From Sabethes cyaneus (taxonomy: Eukaryota > Arthropoda > Insecta > Diptera > Culicidae), in NCBI RefSeq assembly GCF_943734655.1, contig NC_071354.1:7720001-7784000 (forward strand): a DNA stretch of 64,000 bases. Reading direction: 5' to 3'. The translations under genes and the position numbers were made by a program. Positions within the stretch are counted from its first letter, which is position 1, and the number at the start of each line of letters is the position of its first letter. Below, piece by piece: positions 21,710-33,010 of the stretch. Below the pieces are notes generated by a model. It saw only the letters and a program-made list of their open reading frames with translations. It was not told where the DNA came from and ran no database searches.

Positions 21710-24698
21710 AACAGTTGGTTTTTCTCATTAAATAATAGTCTGCAGTTTTGGAAGCAGCAAGTGGCAACTAAATCACGAATAAAGTTTCTAGAAAGTGTAG
21801 AAGTTTGGAAATTGTAAGTCATGTGATCAAGCGACACCTAAGAAAGTAGGCGAATTAAGATCAAGAAACACTTGTTCAATTGTGAAGTGCGAATCATCAT
21901 CTGGACTATAATCTGAAATCCAACGCCGTAGCAAAAGGATACGATTTTGCAGTTGGCAACAGCTGTTGCGTAGTTGATGCCAACCCTCACAATTTAAAAG
22001 ACAAAGAACCTTCCCGAGGACTTGCCGAAAGGCAAAGGTTTAGTCGTTCATTTCGATTCGAAACAGATGATGTTTGGACGAAAGAAAACAGAATAACTCG
22101 AAATTGTTGTGACAGGGTTGGAATTTGTTGAACAAACCATTCAAAACCATTTTCCTTTAGTTTAGAACGGCATGGAAGTCATGGAAGCTAGGTAAAATTA
22201 TAGTGAAAAATTTTTATGATATCACCCGCCTTAAGTCAGCGAAAAAAAATATTTAGGAATCTAATATACTTGAAGGTTTACTGAGGAAAAAGTTTCTAAG
22301 CTTACCACTTCCGAACAGAAGTGCGGATGCATATGCATATCACCCGAGTCCAGGAAGTTGAGGAATCGTGCGGAAAATGACTCCAAAGAAAGTTTCAACT
22401 AAGTTTTCGAAGGCGAGAAAAAACGAATTTGCCCTTTTGCAGCTGAGATAACGATCAAACTAATGTCTGTGCAAGTAAAATGCCTCGTTTTTCTACCAAA
22501 TGTACGGAGAAGGACAAAAATAGGACATAGGTTGTTACACTACACAGCCAATAACTTTCTGCAGTGTGTCCCGTCCATAGAATTGTGATTTGCAAAAGTT
22601 GGTTAATTAAATTAATCTTGGCGTGGGGATTACACAACCGAGCGAAGGGAGAAAAAGTAGAAATAATCGCTTCTGACATTGCATGCAGCAAATATTTTCC
22701 TAATTAAAATACTGCGGTCGACGCGCCCCACACGGCAGCATACAATAACCAACGTCGATTCAATCATGTGCGCGAGATGCCTTCTCAGTAGGCAGGCCGT
22801 GCAAAGTTAACCGGAAACCCCGGACGACCGACAAACAACAGTTACTGGGTTACTGCGAATAATTAATGCAATTTGCAATGGCGTTCCTATGCCTTCGGGG
22901 GTCTTTTGCGGTTTACTCGGTAAGCTCTGCATCGAGCCAGCGAGTCGTCAACATTGGAGTTTAATTATGACAGTTGCTTAATCGATCCGGCGGCGCTGCC
23001 AACCAGGAGGGTGCGTCACTCGGCTACGAGCAAGGGTTGGGTAGGGGATGAAAGTCATAGTGCATCAGACTTTCGCGTTGTGACAGCCGCACCGGAAGCC
23101 GTTCATTCAAGCGGAAGGCAATGTTGTTTTCGGATTGAAAGATTTCGATGCGAATGAGTGATGCGTGTTCAAGCGATTTTTCATACTTCGATGCCGCTGA
23201 TGTAAGCAGGAATTTCAGATGAGTTTTCTTTTCTGCGAAGCAGAATTACTTCACAGATAGATGGTTTCGGAGTTCCCCACGATGTTCCAGTGCGATAGGA
23301 AATGCTTTTACTTAGGGGAAGTTTACCGAATACTGATTTGAAATAACTTTTCACGATAACCGTTATGTGCCTTCGGATGGGTTTGGTTAGATTTTTTTGT
23401 TTTCGTTTTAGGATAATAGCATCGCACAGTAAATCGAACCCGAAGATCAAACAGAAGCTCAGGAACTCTACGCTGAAAAGATGGAATTCTCTACCCGTGA
23501 CAGTTTCGCTTCCGAAGTCGGTAAAACGAAAAATTACCAGCGAACTTTCCAGATTGTTTCGAACTCAGCAAACCTAGCCAAAACGGTAAAATTGTAAAAG
23601 TTTTTCTTCACTCCCATTAGGCTGCAAAACAAATCATGCTCAGTTGATTAAAGCATTTGCTCGTCCATCGGTTTGCTTTTTGCGATTCATTATTTTACCA
23701 GTGAGCTAGCACTTGAATTGATATTCTTCTAACCCCGCAGTGTAACAGGCCATTGCTAATTTTGCCACCGCTAATCTCTAGAGCTGTTACCTTCGGAACC
23801 GCCAAAGACAGCACTTTCATGCTTTCTTCCTTCGCTTCTCATTCCCATCCACTTTGGCATGCCCTGGCCCTGTCGAGTGATGAAAATCGGCAGATTTTCT
23901 CAACTTTCCAAGCGGGGCGTGACAAATTAATTTTCGCTAAAGACTTACAAAGACCGTCAGCTTACTGTGAGTGAATTCATTTGCCTCAGGGACTAACGAA
24001 CGAAACGACCTGAAGGCAGGCAGGCAAAACAGAGCACTACGGTAGCAATCGCAGTAGGCTTTCGATAGCCCGACTCCGACCGCAGCACCGTAGTGGCCCT
24101 CCAGGACCCATTAAATAGATTACAATTCCGAATGAACGAAGCAAGCCACGATTGCCGCTGATTTTATCGATACCATAAAGGGTGCGGGAACGAACCGAGG
24201 GCAGTAAGTTCTCAGTAGGCTGGGGTTTGTTGCTGTATAACAGTGCGGACGGCTAATTCGAATCAATCGCTGGCTAGTTGTTGGTACCCGCAAGTGGAAT
24301 AGGAAATGACATTTCGAGTGAAAAAAATGTTTACTTACTTCATCTCTTCCGGTGGCGACGGCTGCAAACGAACGGATAATAAAATGTGCCTCCCCACCAA
24401 CCAACCTAATGAAAAAGCAGCCATTTTCCTACGTGCGTGGCACCGATTGCGACGGGAATAAATTTCTACTTGTTTGCCCACATTCGCTCTCCAACCCACG
24501 CCCTACCTCTACCTCCCAACCGAACAAACGTAGTTAGGAAAACAGGAAAGCACAGACACGCGTACGTTCGGTAATAATATTCGTTTAATGGAAATGACAG
24601 CGCAGAGAGTCGGTTTCCTTCAGGATAAAATAAACAGCACATTGCGGAAGTGGTTACGTAACTACGCTTTACGATGGCAGTCCGAACGCACGGCCTGC
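21710..24698. other. Spacer, no gene supported
   Basis: No dispersed repeat, RNA gene or recognisable protein domain was found. Open frames are below about 95 codons and unconvincing on both strands. From about 22700 the GC content rises, as in unique DNA near genes, but no exon can be supported. Confidence 0.45.
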
Positions 24699-24718
24699 TC
24701 CGTCCGTCCGTCCGTCCG
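24699..24718. repeat. Short gtcc tetranucleotide repeat
   Basis: About four consecutive ccgt/gtcc units. Similar short tetranucleotide runs of ggac lie at 34189-34204 and of ggtc at 57160-57178. Confidence 0.7.
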
Positions 24719-26330
24719 ATTCAAATCAAGTGCCAGGCTTTTCTTTTACGGTGATGATTTATGGTGGGTTCCAGCTATGATAAGTACTTGTAATTTAAAG
24801 ATCATCTGTTCGTTATAAATGGGACGTCACAACTTTCTAAATTAATGTTCATAACTCAAGGTTGAATTTTCTGCGACAGCCTCGAGGCAGGCAGTGACTT
24901 TTCTCTTTAGGCGAAAAACAAATGGATGACTTTGTGATTGAATCCATCATACGGGGAATGGGAACGACAAAACCGACCGTTGTTTGATGTGGGTCCAGCC
25001 TACCGATGGAATTTACTCCCGCAGCTAGGAAAGGTACACGTTGCTGCAGGGCACACTACACTGCCCCGTTCCGTCAGTCAGACCGTGATTAAGCTTACAA
25101 CAGTTACGACTAGTGTGCTTCCGGTGCGACAGCCAGCCAGCCAGCCAGCGGGCGGATACGGGAGTTTCCAGAATCAATTTTCAAATGCGTCAAACAAAGC
25201 AACAGGTGGTTGCTAGGGCGTTGAATTTAGCATGTCATTATCTTTTCTGACAAGTGTCATTTGAGAAGTTAATATGTTGATGCTGATTTTGAAGCATCAA
25301 CATTTATGACGTTTCTCTACAGAAAGGCAAATATTCAGTCGAAATTTCTCTTTCAGGAAATGTACACTCGCTCGATCGAAGCAGTCCAATTTTGCACGGC
25401 AGCTTGACAAGCTGCGTGGAAAAACTTTTAACCGAGAAGCTTTTCATCTCCCGTGGGTGTATGATTTCTCACTGCGAAGCTGAAAGCTGGCGCACGCACG
25501 TACGTGCTGTAAACTTTTTGCCGCAACAAATTGGCGTTTCACTTTCTGTTTGCCTACGAGCGATTGATTCAGACAGTCACGGCCCACCATCTTTCGTTCC
25601 GCTTCGAAACTAGTAGGTACCTATAGGTACCATCGGGGCAGAAAGCACCCGGCAGCTGACAGCTGCGGTAATTTCGCAAACCCACTTTACTTGGACTATT
25701 TGACTGTCCCTCCCTGGGAAAACCCTCTAGGATTCTAGGAAACACTTTTCGGAAGCGTACACAGACAGCAAACGAAAGCGAAGCGAATTTGTTTAATGTT
25801 TTTGTTTCGTTGACTAAACTACCTCGGACTCGGTTGTCTCTGCTCGGTTAAAATCAGCAAAGGGTTTCCGAGAAAACAAGCAACCCTCGTAAAACATACT
25901 TTGGTTACTCGGTACGTACAACAGGCATAAGCAAGGCACGCTACGATGGAATTGCGTAACCCTAAAAAACAACCAAAGGGCATGTGCAGCGGGCCAACAA
26001 CAACAGAGGCTCAAAAAGGGTATAAAGTTTCGGAAATAAATCTCCTAGAAGAGGTGCTTATTGTACACATATTTTTACAGGCAAAGGTCAAATTTTTCCT
26101 GTTACTTGTACAGTAACGAAGACGACGACGAGATTTATCGCCAATGTATTTCAAAATGCTACCCAACGGGGTAAATTTCTTGGTATCAAAGAATTTTATT
26201 TTTATAAGGAATCCAAAAATAAGGATTCAACTTTTCGGTAGCTCACAAAACGCAATTTTTGTTGTTTGCTTCTCTACTGTCATTTTTTACCTTCAGCTTA
26301 ATCCCACCGGTTCGCTGACAAGACGAACAA
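24719..26330. other. Spacer, no gene supported
   Basis: Contains a cagc tetranucleotide run (about 25130-25150) and a gacgacgacgag patch near 26120. No recognisable coding segment occurs before the integrase fragment that follows. Confidence 0.4.
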
Positions 26331-26359
26331 ATTATTGCTTCAACGTAAAGTTGACGAAG

Positions 26360-26850
26360 GTGCGTCGCAACGGAAGTTCATGACACTCTCCCGGTACTTC
26401 GAGATCAATGGTCCGACAATGTACATAAACTTGGACCGACGCGACGTCTAACGCCGCCAGGTTTTGCCGCTGATCTGTTGAAAACTCCGTGTTCAGTCTG
26501 CACAACTGGACAAGAGTTGATAAGAAGCATAATTTCAGCGAGTGTGTTCTACAGTATTTCGTCACTGGGTATGCGGGTGGCTTGAAGTGGAGGTGTTTTA
26601 GGGCTTTCTTCACGCATTGAACGAGACGTTCCCAGAGTCCACCGAAATGTGGTGATGCGTGCGGGTTGGACGACCATTTCGTATCACCGATGACGAAATG
26701 TTCCTTTAACTTGTCCTGGTTTATTTGCCACAAGGCTTGCTTCAGCTCGCAATTGGCCTCAATTATGTTGGTGTCAAGTTCGCTAACTGTCTGCACCGGC
26801 ATATCTCCGGCCTGGCGATAAAGTTTCGGATGGAGAGGATGCACGAGCCG
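26360..26850 (-). pseudogene. BEL/Pao-type LTR retrotransposon integrase fragment
   Basis: The minus-strand frame from about 26844 contains NPHASPHFGGLWERLV, the region around the catalytic Glu of BEL/Pao integrases (family wording: asparagine-proline, then PHFGG.WE). It is followed by VKKALKHL. The usual continuation about synthesis of long terminal proteins is frameshifted, but phrases like LNTEFSTDQRQ remain near the place where the family has NSRPL. The fragment covers only the C-terminal part of integrase; no LTR, protease or RT was found nearby. Only motif identity is claimed. Confidence 0.65.
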
Positions 26851-26859
26851 GTGGCGAGA

Positions 26860-27264
26860 CTGTGTGCAACTTCGCGCTTATAGTTAGACAGGTCAGTGGT
26901 GCGCCCCATCATTTTCGGGTTTTCCGAAGCTGAATGGAAGCGCGGCCGAATTGATACTGTTCCAAATAAACGTGAGCCCGAGTGGACACGAGGAACCTAA
27001 AATCGGTTAAACGCCAAGCTGAATGGACGTAGAGCCTAGAACATGACACTGAAATTGATTCGCACTTGAGACCAAATCGACGCGAGATAAAATGGTCTCA
27101 AGTTAGAATGAATTCGTTGAGCCAATGAATCAGAACTTGATTCGAAACCAAATGGTCTCGAGAGAAGATGGACACAAGTTAGAACTCACATGAGTCTATA
27201 GGAATCGTTTGTTTGAGAAACCTCCCAAGTTGCTTGGAAAAAATATCTGAGCACTGCCAGTAGG
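26860..27264. repeat. Diverged mini-repeats with aaatggtctc motif
   Basis: Between about 26990 and 27190 phrases such as aaatggtctcaagttag and aaatggtctcgagagaag recur with ccaaatcgacgcga-like spacers, in units of about 50 bases. No coding content. Confidence 0.4.
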
Positions 27265-28200
27265 GTGAACTTGACCAAATATCGACGAGTAAGGAACCAG
27301 TTGACCATGATCTTGAGGAGTAAAAAGCACCGCAAGGACGACAGAGATCGTGAAGAATTAGAACAGCTATTCCAAGTTAACCTTAGAGTGCCCATGGAAG
27401 ATAGTAATGTCCCAGCAACTGATCTCCAGGAAGACAAACAAAGCCTCTGATAAGGACCGCTTAGCGACAGAGCTTAATAAACATAACCGCTGACAACGCC
27501 TCTACAAGAGGCGGTGAGGCTTGAGACAATGTGACGACTTTTCCTACATGCTGTTCAACATCGCTCTTGAGGGGGTTGATCCAACGAGTGAGCATCGAAA
27601 CGAGAGGCACATATTTTACCGACGGTAACCAACTTCTAGGCTTTGCAGATCACTTCGATATCATAGCCAGGAACTTTGCGACGGCGGAGGCAATCTACGC
27701 TAGACTGAAAGCGGAGTCTAAGAGAATTGGGCTAAAAATAAATGCGTCGAAGACCAAATACATGAAAGGAAGAGGCTCAAAGGAAACAAACGCGCGTCTC
27801 CCACGGACGGTAACCGTTGACGGCGACGAACTAGAAGTGGTAATTGAGTTCGTGATTTGGGTTTGCTGGTGACCGCGGACACGAACACTGGTAAGGAGAT
27901 CCAGTGGCGTCTTCAAGCAGGAAATTGGGCCCACTTTGCCCTTCGCAAAACGCTACGATCAAGAAGCATACACCGCCGTACGAAGCTGGCGATGTACAAA
28001 ATCTTGATTAGACCGGTGGTTCTTTATGGAATTGAAGCTATGACGTTACTCACGGAGAACATATGCGCCCTTGCCGTGTTTGAGCGGAACATACTGTGGA
28101 CGATATTTGGTGGAGTACAAACTGAAAGCAGAGAGTGGCGGAGACGTATGAATCCGGACACAAACCGTAACAAACCGGAGGTAGTATTTTTAAAAGGTAG
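27265..28200 (+). pseudogene. Non-LTR retrotransposon endonuclease-RT relic, plus strand
   Basis: From about 27540 the plus strand reads LLFNIALEGV-like text (frame-broken), then IETRGTYF, LLGFADHFDIIARNF (the FADD motif with Asp replaced by His), YARLKAESKRIGLKINASK and VTVDGDELEVV. After a shift near 27855 it continues LLVTADTNTGKEI, LRKTLRSRSIHRRTKLAMYK, LIRPVVLYGIEAMTLL and IFGGVQTESREWRR. This covers the RT palm through to the thumb and connection regions. An upstream 61-codon frame (27265-27450), rich in charged residues, may be an older 5-prime part but is not recognised. Same family as the relics at 5359 and 13262. The FADD change, shifts and a truncated C-terminus mark it inactive. 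Confidence 0.85.
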
Positions 28201-28214
28201 AACCTTACGCTACT

Positions 28215-28780
28215 GAACAATAAACAAATGACAAACAAATGACAAATGACAAAATCATGAGCTACGGGCACTGCTGGGGGAGAAAATATGTGCAAAATAT
28301 GTTCTAAAGGTTGGTCAAATGTGATACCAAATATGTGCCAAAGCAAAACAAAGCTTTGGTCTTCAATTTCTCTAACACTTGACTCTTTTTCGACAGGCTT
28401 CGCAGCCGGTTGTTAGTCGGCATGACTACCGGCTTGCTAGCCAGCATCACAGTTCGAAGCTAACTCAGGAGGCTTCCAAAAGTAAGGCGAATGTGTGCGA
28501 AATATGTACCAAATGTATGTCAAATGTGGGTGAAATCTGTTCTAAATCTGCTACTATTTTAAACTATTTTAAAAGATCAAATTAATGGATAAAGTAGTCA
28601 ACATTGACCAACATGAAAGCTAAATGTGAATCAAATGCAGGCTAAATGTTTGTCAAATGTGTACCAAATGTGCTCCAAAATGTCTGCCTAATATGTTCCA
28701 AATGCTGGCGAAATGTGTACCAAATGTGGGCCATATAAACACTAAATGTGTACCAAATAAAAAGAAAAACCTTGGGCTTA
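28215..28780. repeat. Minisatellite patch, ccaaatgtg type
   Basis: Many imperfect 11-13 bp units such as accaaatgtgggcc and gtcaaatgtgtacc. It is the same repeat type as the large array at 58560-64000. The patch is broken at 28378-28470 by a non-repeat module that recurs at 28785 and 59215. Confidence 0.8.
28378..28470 (+). repeat. Module with gcttcgcagccggtt, copy 1
   Basis: Reads cttgactctttttcgacagg, then cttcgcagccggttgttag, then accggcttgctagccagcatc. The same ordered phrases, diverged, occur at 28785-28845 and 59215-59375, each time next to ccaaatgtg repeats. A further relative lies at 38756-38830. Confidence 0.65.
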
Positions 28781-28784
28781 AACT

Positions 28785-28845
28785 TCTTGAACACTTGATC
28801 CTTCTTTATCGACAGACTTCGCAGCCGGTTATTAGTGTACAGGCC
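28785..28845 (+). repeat. Module with gcttcgcagccggtt, copy 2
   Basis: Contains cttgatccttctttatcgac followed by agacttcgcagccggttatt. It directly follows ccaaatgtg units, and the right part found in copies 1 and 3 is missing. Confidence 0.6.
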
Positions 28846-29239
28846 GTGTTTTTTTACGAACGGGCCGTGATTTTTGGCACACTTATACTATATTGTATGG
28901 TGGTTCATATTAAATATTCATATTCATATTAATTCATATTAAAGACTAAAAACACGAGGTTGGTCTATTTCATAGGAACGGAGCCTTTCCCCAAAAATCC
29001 GCGCTGAGAATCGCGGATAACACGCTGACAGAACAGCGTCATGCGCAGTATCTTGTAATGTAAGTCGCAAGGGCCTGCATACTGTCGTCGTCCTGACAGT
29101 AAAAACAAGTTAGATTAAAACTTTTCGGTCGGTGGTTTCTACGGTAGACGGAGAAAGAGGCACAATTTGTGTCTAAAAATAACTCAACCAGATACGTCGC
29201 TACCTTGATAAGTGGGTTGTGCAGTCTCCTTTTGTCCAG
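28846..29239. other. Spacer between minisatellite and SINE
   Basis: Contains a short ttcatatt repeat near 28900-28940. Nothing else is recognisable. Confidence 0.4.
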
Positions 29240-29467
29240 CACCTCTCCGGTTCAAAGGTGCATGGGTACCAGCGAGTCACATGCCCTGGCGGGTGTTGTG
29301 GGTTCGAATCCGGTTATAATCTCAGAATATAGCTTGGTTCGAGCCATGCCCCTTCCAGCATTGGACAAAAGATAGGAGTCACAACGACTACTTGTTAAGC
29401 GTAGCTACCAATTGCCCCCACCCTCATCTTTCCACTCTTTCCCCTCCATTTCAAAAAAAAAAAAAAA
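29240..29467 (+). mobile_element. tRNA-derived SINE-like copy with poly-A tail
   Basis: A perfect-looking RNA polymerase III B box, ggttcgaatcc, lies at 29301-29311. An A-box-like accagcgagtcacatg is about 35 bases upstream. The segment ends in a run of about 15 A (29453-29467). tRNA-like head plus A tail is the layout of a tRNA-derived SINE. The 5-prime boundary is approximate and no target duplication was identified. Similarity to the mosquito Feilai group is possible but was not tested. Confidence 0.6.
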
Positions 29468-29934
29468 TTCATTACTTTCTCGTTCTCGAACACGCTTGTT
29501 GGCCAATTTCAGTCCCGGAATGTAAAGTTTGCGTCAGACCTCGTTGTTATAGCTGCCCAGAAATTACTTGGGTAGCAGGATTGGATGCTTTATGCACTCC
29601 TCATTTATGTGACCCTTCACGTTTCATCTCCACCAATGAATGGATTAAGTTAGTACAGTGAACTCTACTCTTCGAAAAAGCGTTCTTCCGCGTCAGCTAT
29701 TTCGGTTTTTATAGCAAGGGTTTTTCTTTACCAAACTCCGCATTATCTATCGACTTCAGGGTGACTAAATGCGCCTTCTCAAGTTCCTCTTGCGTTAGAA
29801 CAGCTTCTAGCGTAGATTCGGCGGAAACCGCTGAACGAAGATTACATGTCGCAGCAGTCGCTTCTATCAAAAAATGGCGCGGTGATCGACGGAATGATGT
29901 AGTACAGAGCTAAGAGCTCGTTGGTCGCTCTCTG
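29468..29934. other. Spacer, unresolved
   Basis: No clear domain. The phrase near 29870-29930 with a lysine-tryptophan codon pair could be degraded retroelement sequence running into the minus-strand relic beside it, but this is not shown. Confidence 0.35.
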
Positions 29935-30365
29935 TCAACGTTCATGCTTCGTGGCCGTAGAGTAGTACCGGGAGAATTAGCTGGCTACGTAAACCGTAGA
30001 AGGGCCTGTTGTCAGCCGCTATCCGCCCTTTTACTTCACGACTCACATTGTTGTCGCATGTTACTAACGTACCAAGGTAAATAAATTCGTCAACGACTCC
30101 AAAAGTATCTCCATCTATCACCACCGCAGTTTCAACACCCGAAGGGCTACCACGGTCTCTACCAGCCACCTTATGCTTTGTTTTGCTAGAATTTATGATA
30201 AGCCCTATCTTCGTAGCTTCCTTCTTAAGATGATTGTACACCTTTTCCACAGCTCATTTCGTTTAACTGAATCGTACGCCGCCTTGAAGTCTAAAAACAA
30301 ATGGTAAGTCTGCAAGTTGAGTTCTTGGAATTTATCGAGCATTTGGTCCGTCGCACTATTATTCG
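29935..30365 (-). pseudogene. Non-LTR retrotransposon endonuclease-RT relic, minus strand, internally deleted
   Basis: On the minus strand 30365-30255 gives TDQMLDKFQELN and HLFLDFKAAYDSVKRNEL (RT palm). An abrupt deletion then joins it to VYNHLKKEATKIGLIINSSK (30240 on), which normally lies after the FADD motif. VIDGDTFGVVDEFIYLGTLV and NNVSREVKGRIAADNRPFYG follow, ending at LPVLLYGHEA. The FADD catalytic segment is therefore missing entirely. Same family as the relic at 5359-6600, but the wording of the 3-prime part differs from the copy at 27531, so at least two lineages are present. Confidence 0.8.
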
Positions 30366-30740
30366 TCAACAAAGGTTTCCTGCAACGGCATCAGTCTATG
30401 AAACAAGATCCAGGGAGAATTCTCTACCAGTAACGGGTCGAACGAACTTTTCGCTTCCGACCATTTGTGCATTTGTATTTCCGAGGACTCTCTTTATGTC
30501 ATGTCCTGGGTTAGAGTGGTACTGGGCTCCAATAACCACAAGAACATTCTATACAAAGGACACAGAACCGAATGGACGTGATGTTTTGACGTAGATCTAC
30601 GTCTTATCGAAGGGTGTCATTCCAAGTTTTAGATTTAGGCCAGCATCACGAAAGAATGAAAGATTTTGTACGCTAATAGTTCTTCCAATTGAGAACTGAT
30701 TTTGATGGTTCGCATACCATCAAAATTCAAAAACAAATCA
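30366..30740. other. Spacer, no gene supported
   Basis: No motif recognised. The right edge meets the foldback-related repeat at about 30742. Confidence 0.4.
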
Positions 30741-30741
30741 A

Positions 30742-31738
30742 AGCCTTGGCACTATGGGCCAGAAATTAAAGTTTCGGGACAAAAATCTTTGCGGTTAAAC
30801 GGCCTGTCTCAGCTCAATGTAGTCTTCGGCAACTTTTTGAATAAAAAATTGATGCATATTTTGAAGGGGTCATCCTATATTTAAGCGTTACTTAAACAAC
30901 AATTGAAGTAATAACTTTTTGAGTAAAATTTTTTTCACCTTTTTGGTTTCAAAATATTAAAGATAAACCAATTTCAAGTAATTTTTCTGAAGATGTGAAA
31001 CTTCTACCTTTTACCCATTTTCAGCAATAGACCTTTGTTTATAAACGACCCCTCAAATTACATTTCTTCTTGTAACATGATTATTTCAATAGACAGCTCA
31101 ATGTGATGTTCTAGAAAATATTTTGCACACAAAAGAGGAATATTTTTGCTGAAGACTGTTTTGCTTTATATGCATTGATTAATTAGATATAACTGATTTT
31201 ATGTTAAAAACCGTCTGATGAAAAATCCGAATATCATAGCCATCTGTCAGTATCTGCAATTAGTTTGCATACCAATTTGTAGGAAATTGTTAAAGTTATC
31301 TGCCCAAATGTGTATTTCAGGAAATACCTGGGAATACCATGGCTGGGAATACCTGGGAATAGTGCGGATTTTTTTCCATACATTTTATAACTTAATAAAT
31401 ATGCGTCCTAGCGTCAAACAGTCTTCACTGAAAATAGGTTATTTCAACATACTAAAAAACTTTGTAGAACATTTGAAAGCAATAAAATAATCGTGTGCAA
31501 AGTTATTAAGTGTAATTGATTTTTAAGTGCTCTTTTTTAATACAACATTATATTTCGGAACCGGTAAGAAATAGATAGTTACTTTATTCAACAAAGTTGC
31601 TTATTTTAGTATTTTCTGCAACTTTTGGAGAAAAAAACTTTTTTTTTTAAATTATTTAAGAAAACAAAAGTTTGTAACACCCTAATAGGTGAATTCATGG
31701 TCACCCTAATAGTGCAGGAAGATGCGCTATATTTTATT
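30742..31738 (+). repeat. Half copy of the foldback element found at 44333
   Basis: Starts cactatgggccagaaattaa and matches 44333-45333 almost base for base over about 1 kb, including the tandem-like gggaatacc phrases (about 31330-31360) and the end phrase gtgcaggaagatg. The inverted right arm present at 45364-45786 is absent here. The match stops where the agtcgagcag satellite begins. No coding function; the open frames in it are incidental. Confidence 0.85.
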
Positions 31739-32885
31739 ATTTAAGTTGTCGAATAAGCAGTCCAGTTGAACAGTTGAATCGAGCAGTCGAATCGAGCTGT
31801 TTAGTCAAGCAGTCCGGTCGAGCATTTGAATCACAAACAACAGACATCAATTCAGGAGCAAATGTTTCGGAAATTCTTGGATAAAATTTCATATTAAAAT
31901 CACCTAATTTACCGGCGTCACTACCACTATAGTTTCCTAACTAAATGATTCTGTCGATTTGCACAACCTTTGACAACCTTTGGCTCCTCTGGCGCTAGTA
32001 TATATGGACTATAAGCGTTATGCTAGTGCCAGAAGCTAGCTGTTGTGAGTTTATTGTAGAATTTTGTGCGCCTTTGGCGACATCATCACTATAGTTTCCT
32101 AAGTCAAGCAGCCGATTTGAATAGTCAAATCGGGCAATTGAGTCGAGTAGTTCAGCCGAGCAGTTGAGTCAAGCAGTTCAGTCTAGTAGTCGAGTCGAGC
32201 AGTTGAATCGAATCGAGCTGTCAAGTCGAGCAGTTAAATCGAGTAGTATAGTCGAACAGTCCGGTCGAGTAGTAAGTCGAGCAGCTGCTTCGAATAGTCG
32301 AATCGAGCAGTTGACTCAAGCAGTTGAGTCCAGTAGTTTAGTGGAGCAGAAGAGTCGAGCAGTTCAGTCGAGCAAAGCAGTCGAGTAGAGCGATTGGATC
32401 CAGCAGTCAAGTCGAACAGTTGAATCGAGTATTCTAGTCAAGCAGTCGAATCGAACAGTTAAGTTAAGTAGATGGGTGGAGCAGTTGAGTTGAGTGGTTA
32501 AACAAAGCAGTAAAATCGAGTAGTTGAATCAAGCTGTTCAGTCAAGCAGTCCAGTCGAGTAGTAAGTCGAGCAGCTGATTCGAATAGCCGTATCGAGCGG
32601 TTGAGTCGAGTAGTTGAATCGAACAGTTTAGTCGAGCAATCGGGTCGAGTAGTAAGTCGAGCAGTCAGATCGAGTAGCTACGTCGAATAATGAATCGAGC
32701 AGTTGAGACGAGTAGTTCAGTCAAGTCGTCAAGTCGATCGTCCAATCGAGCAGCTGATTCGAGCAGTCCAATCGAACAGTCTAGTGGAGAGTTCACTAGA
32801 GCAGTCCAGTCGAGCAGTCAAATCGAGCTGGCTAGTCGACCGGTTGAGCAATCGACAGTCCAGCAGTCGACCAACGAGGTAACTG
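31739..32885. repeat. Short-period satellite, agtcgagcag type
   Basis: Dozens of imperfect units close to agtcgagcagttgaatcg, a 10-11 bp motif in alternating versions. It is interrupted at about 31840-32100 by a non-repeat insert that contains ctatagtttcctaa twice (about 31927 and 32090). Frames through it give Ser/Gln/Val/Glu-rich strings, which reflect the repeat only. Confidence 0.85.
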
Positions 32886-32909
32886 AGAATAGAACCTATT
32901 GCTACAAAA

Positions 32910-33010
32910 GCATGACGTCCTGTCAGGGGCCTGTTTTAGTTACCGATAAACCTCTTATGACGTCCTGTCACCTGTCAGAGACCTGGTTTTGGCTACAGAC
33001 AAGCCTTTTA
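32910..33010. repeat. Tandem duplication with gacgtcctgtca
   Basis: Two units of about 45-50 bp, each beginning atgacgtcctgtca and ending near agcctttta or aacctctta, stand side by side at the edge of the satellite. Confidence 0.6.

Noticed and set aside
29301..29311. Functional tRNA gene at the ggttcgaatcc B box
   Set aside because: No cloverleaf could be drawn around it by eye and the segment ends in poly-A, which fits a SINE better.
32164..32388. Ser/Gln/Val-rich 74-codon frame
   Set aside because: It is the translation of the agtcgagcag satellite and cycles with its unit; no independent coding evidence.
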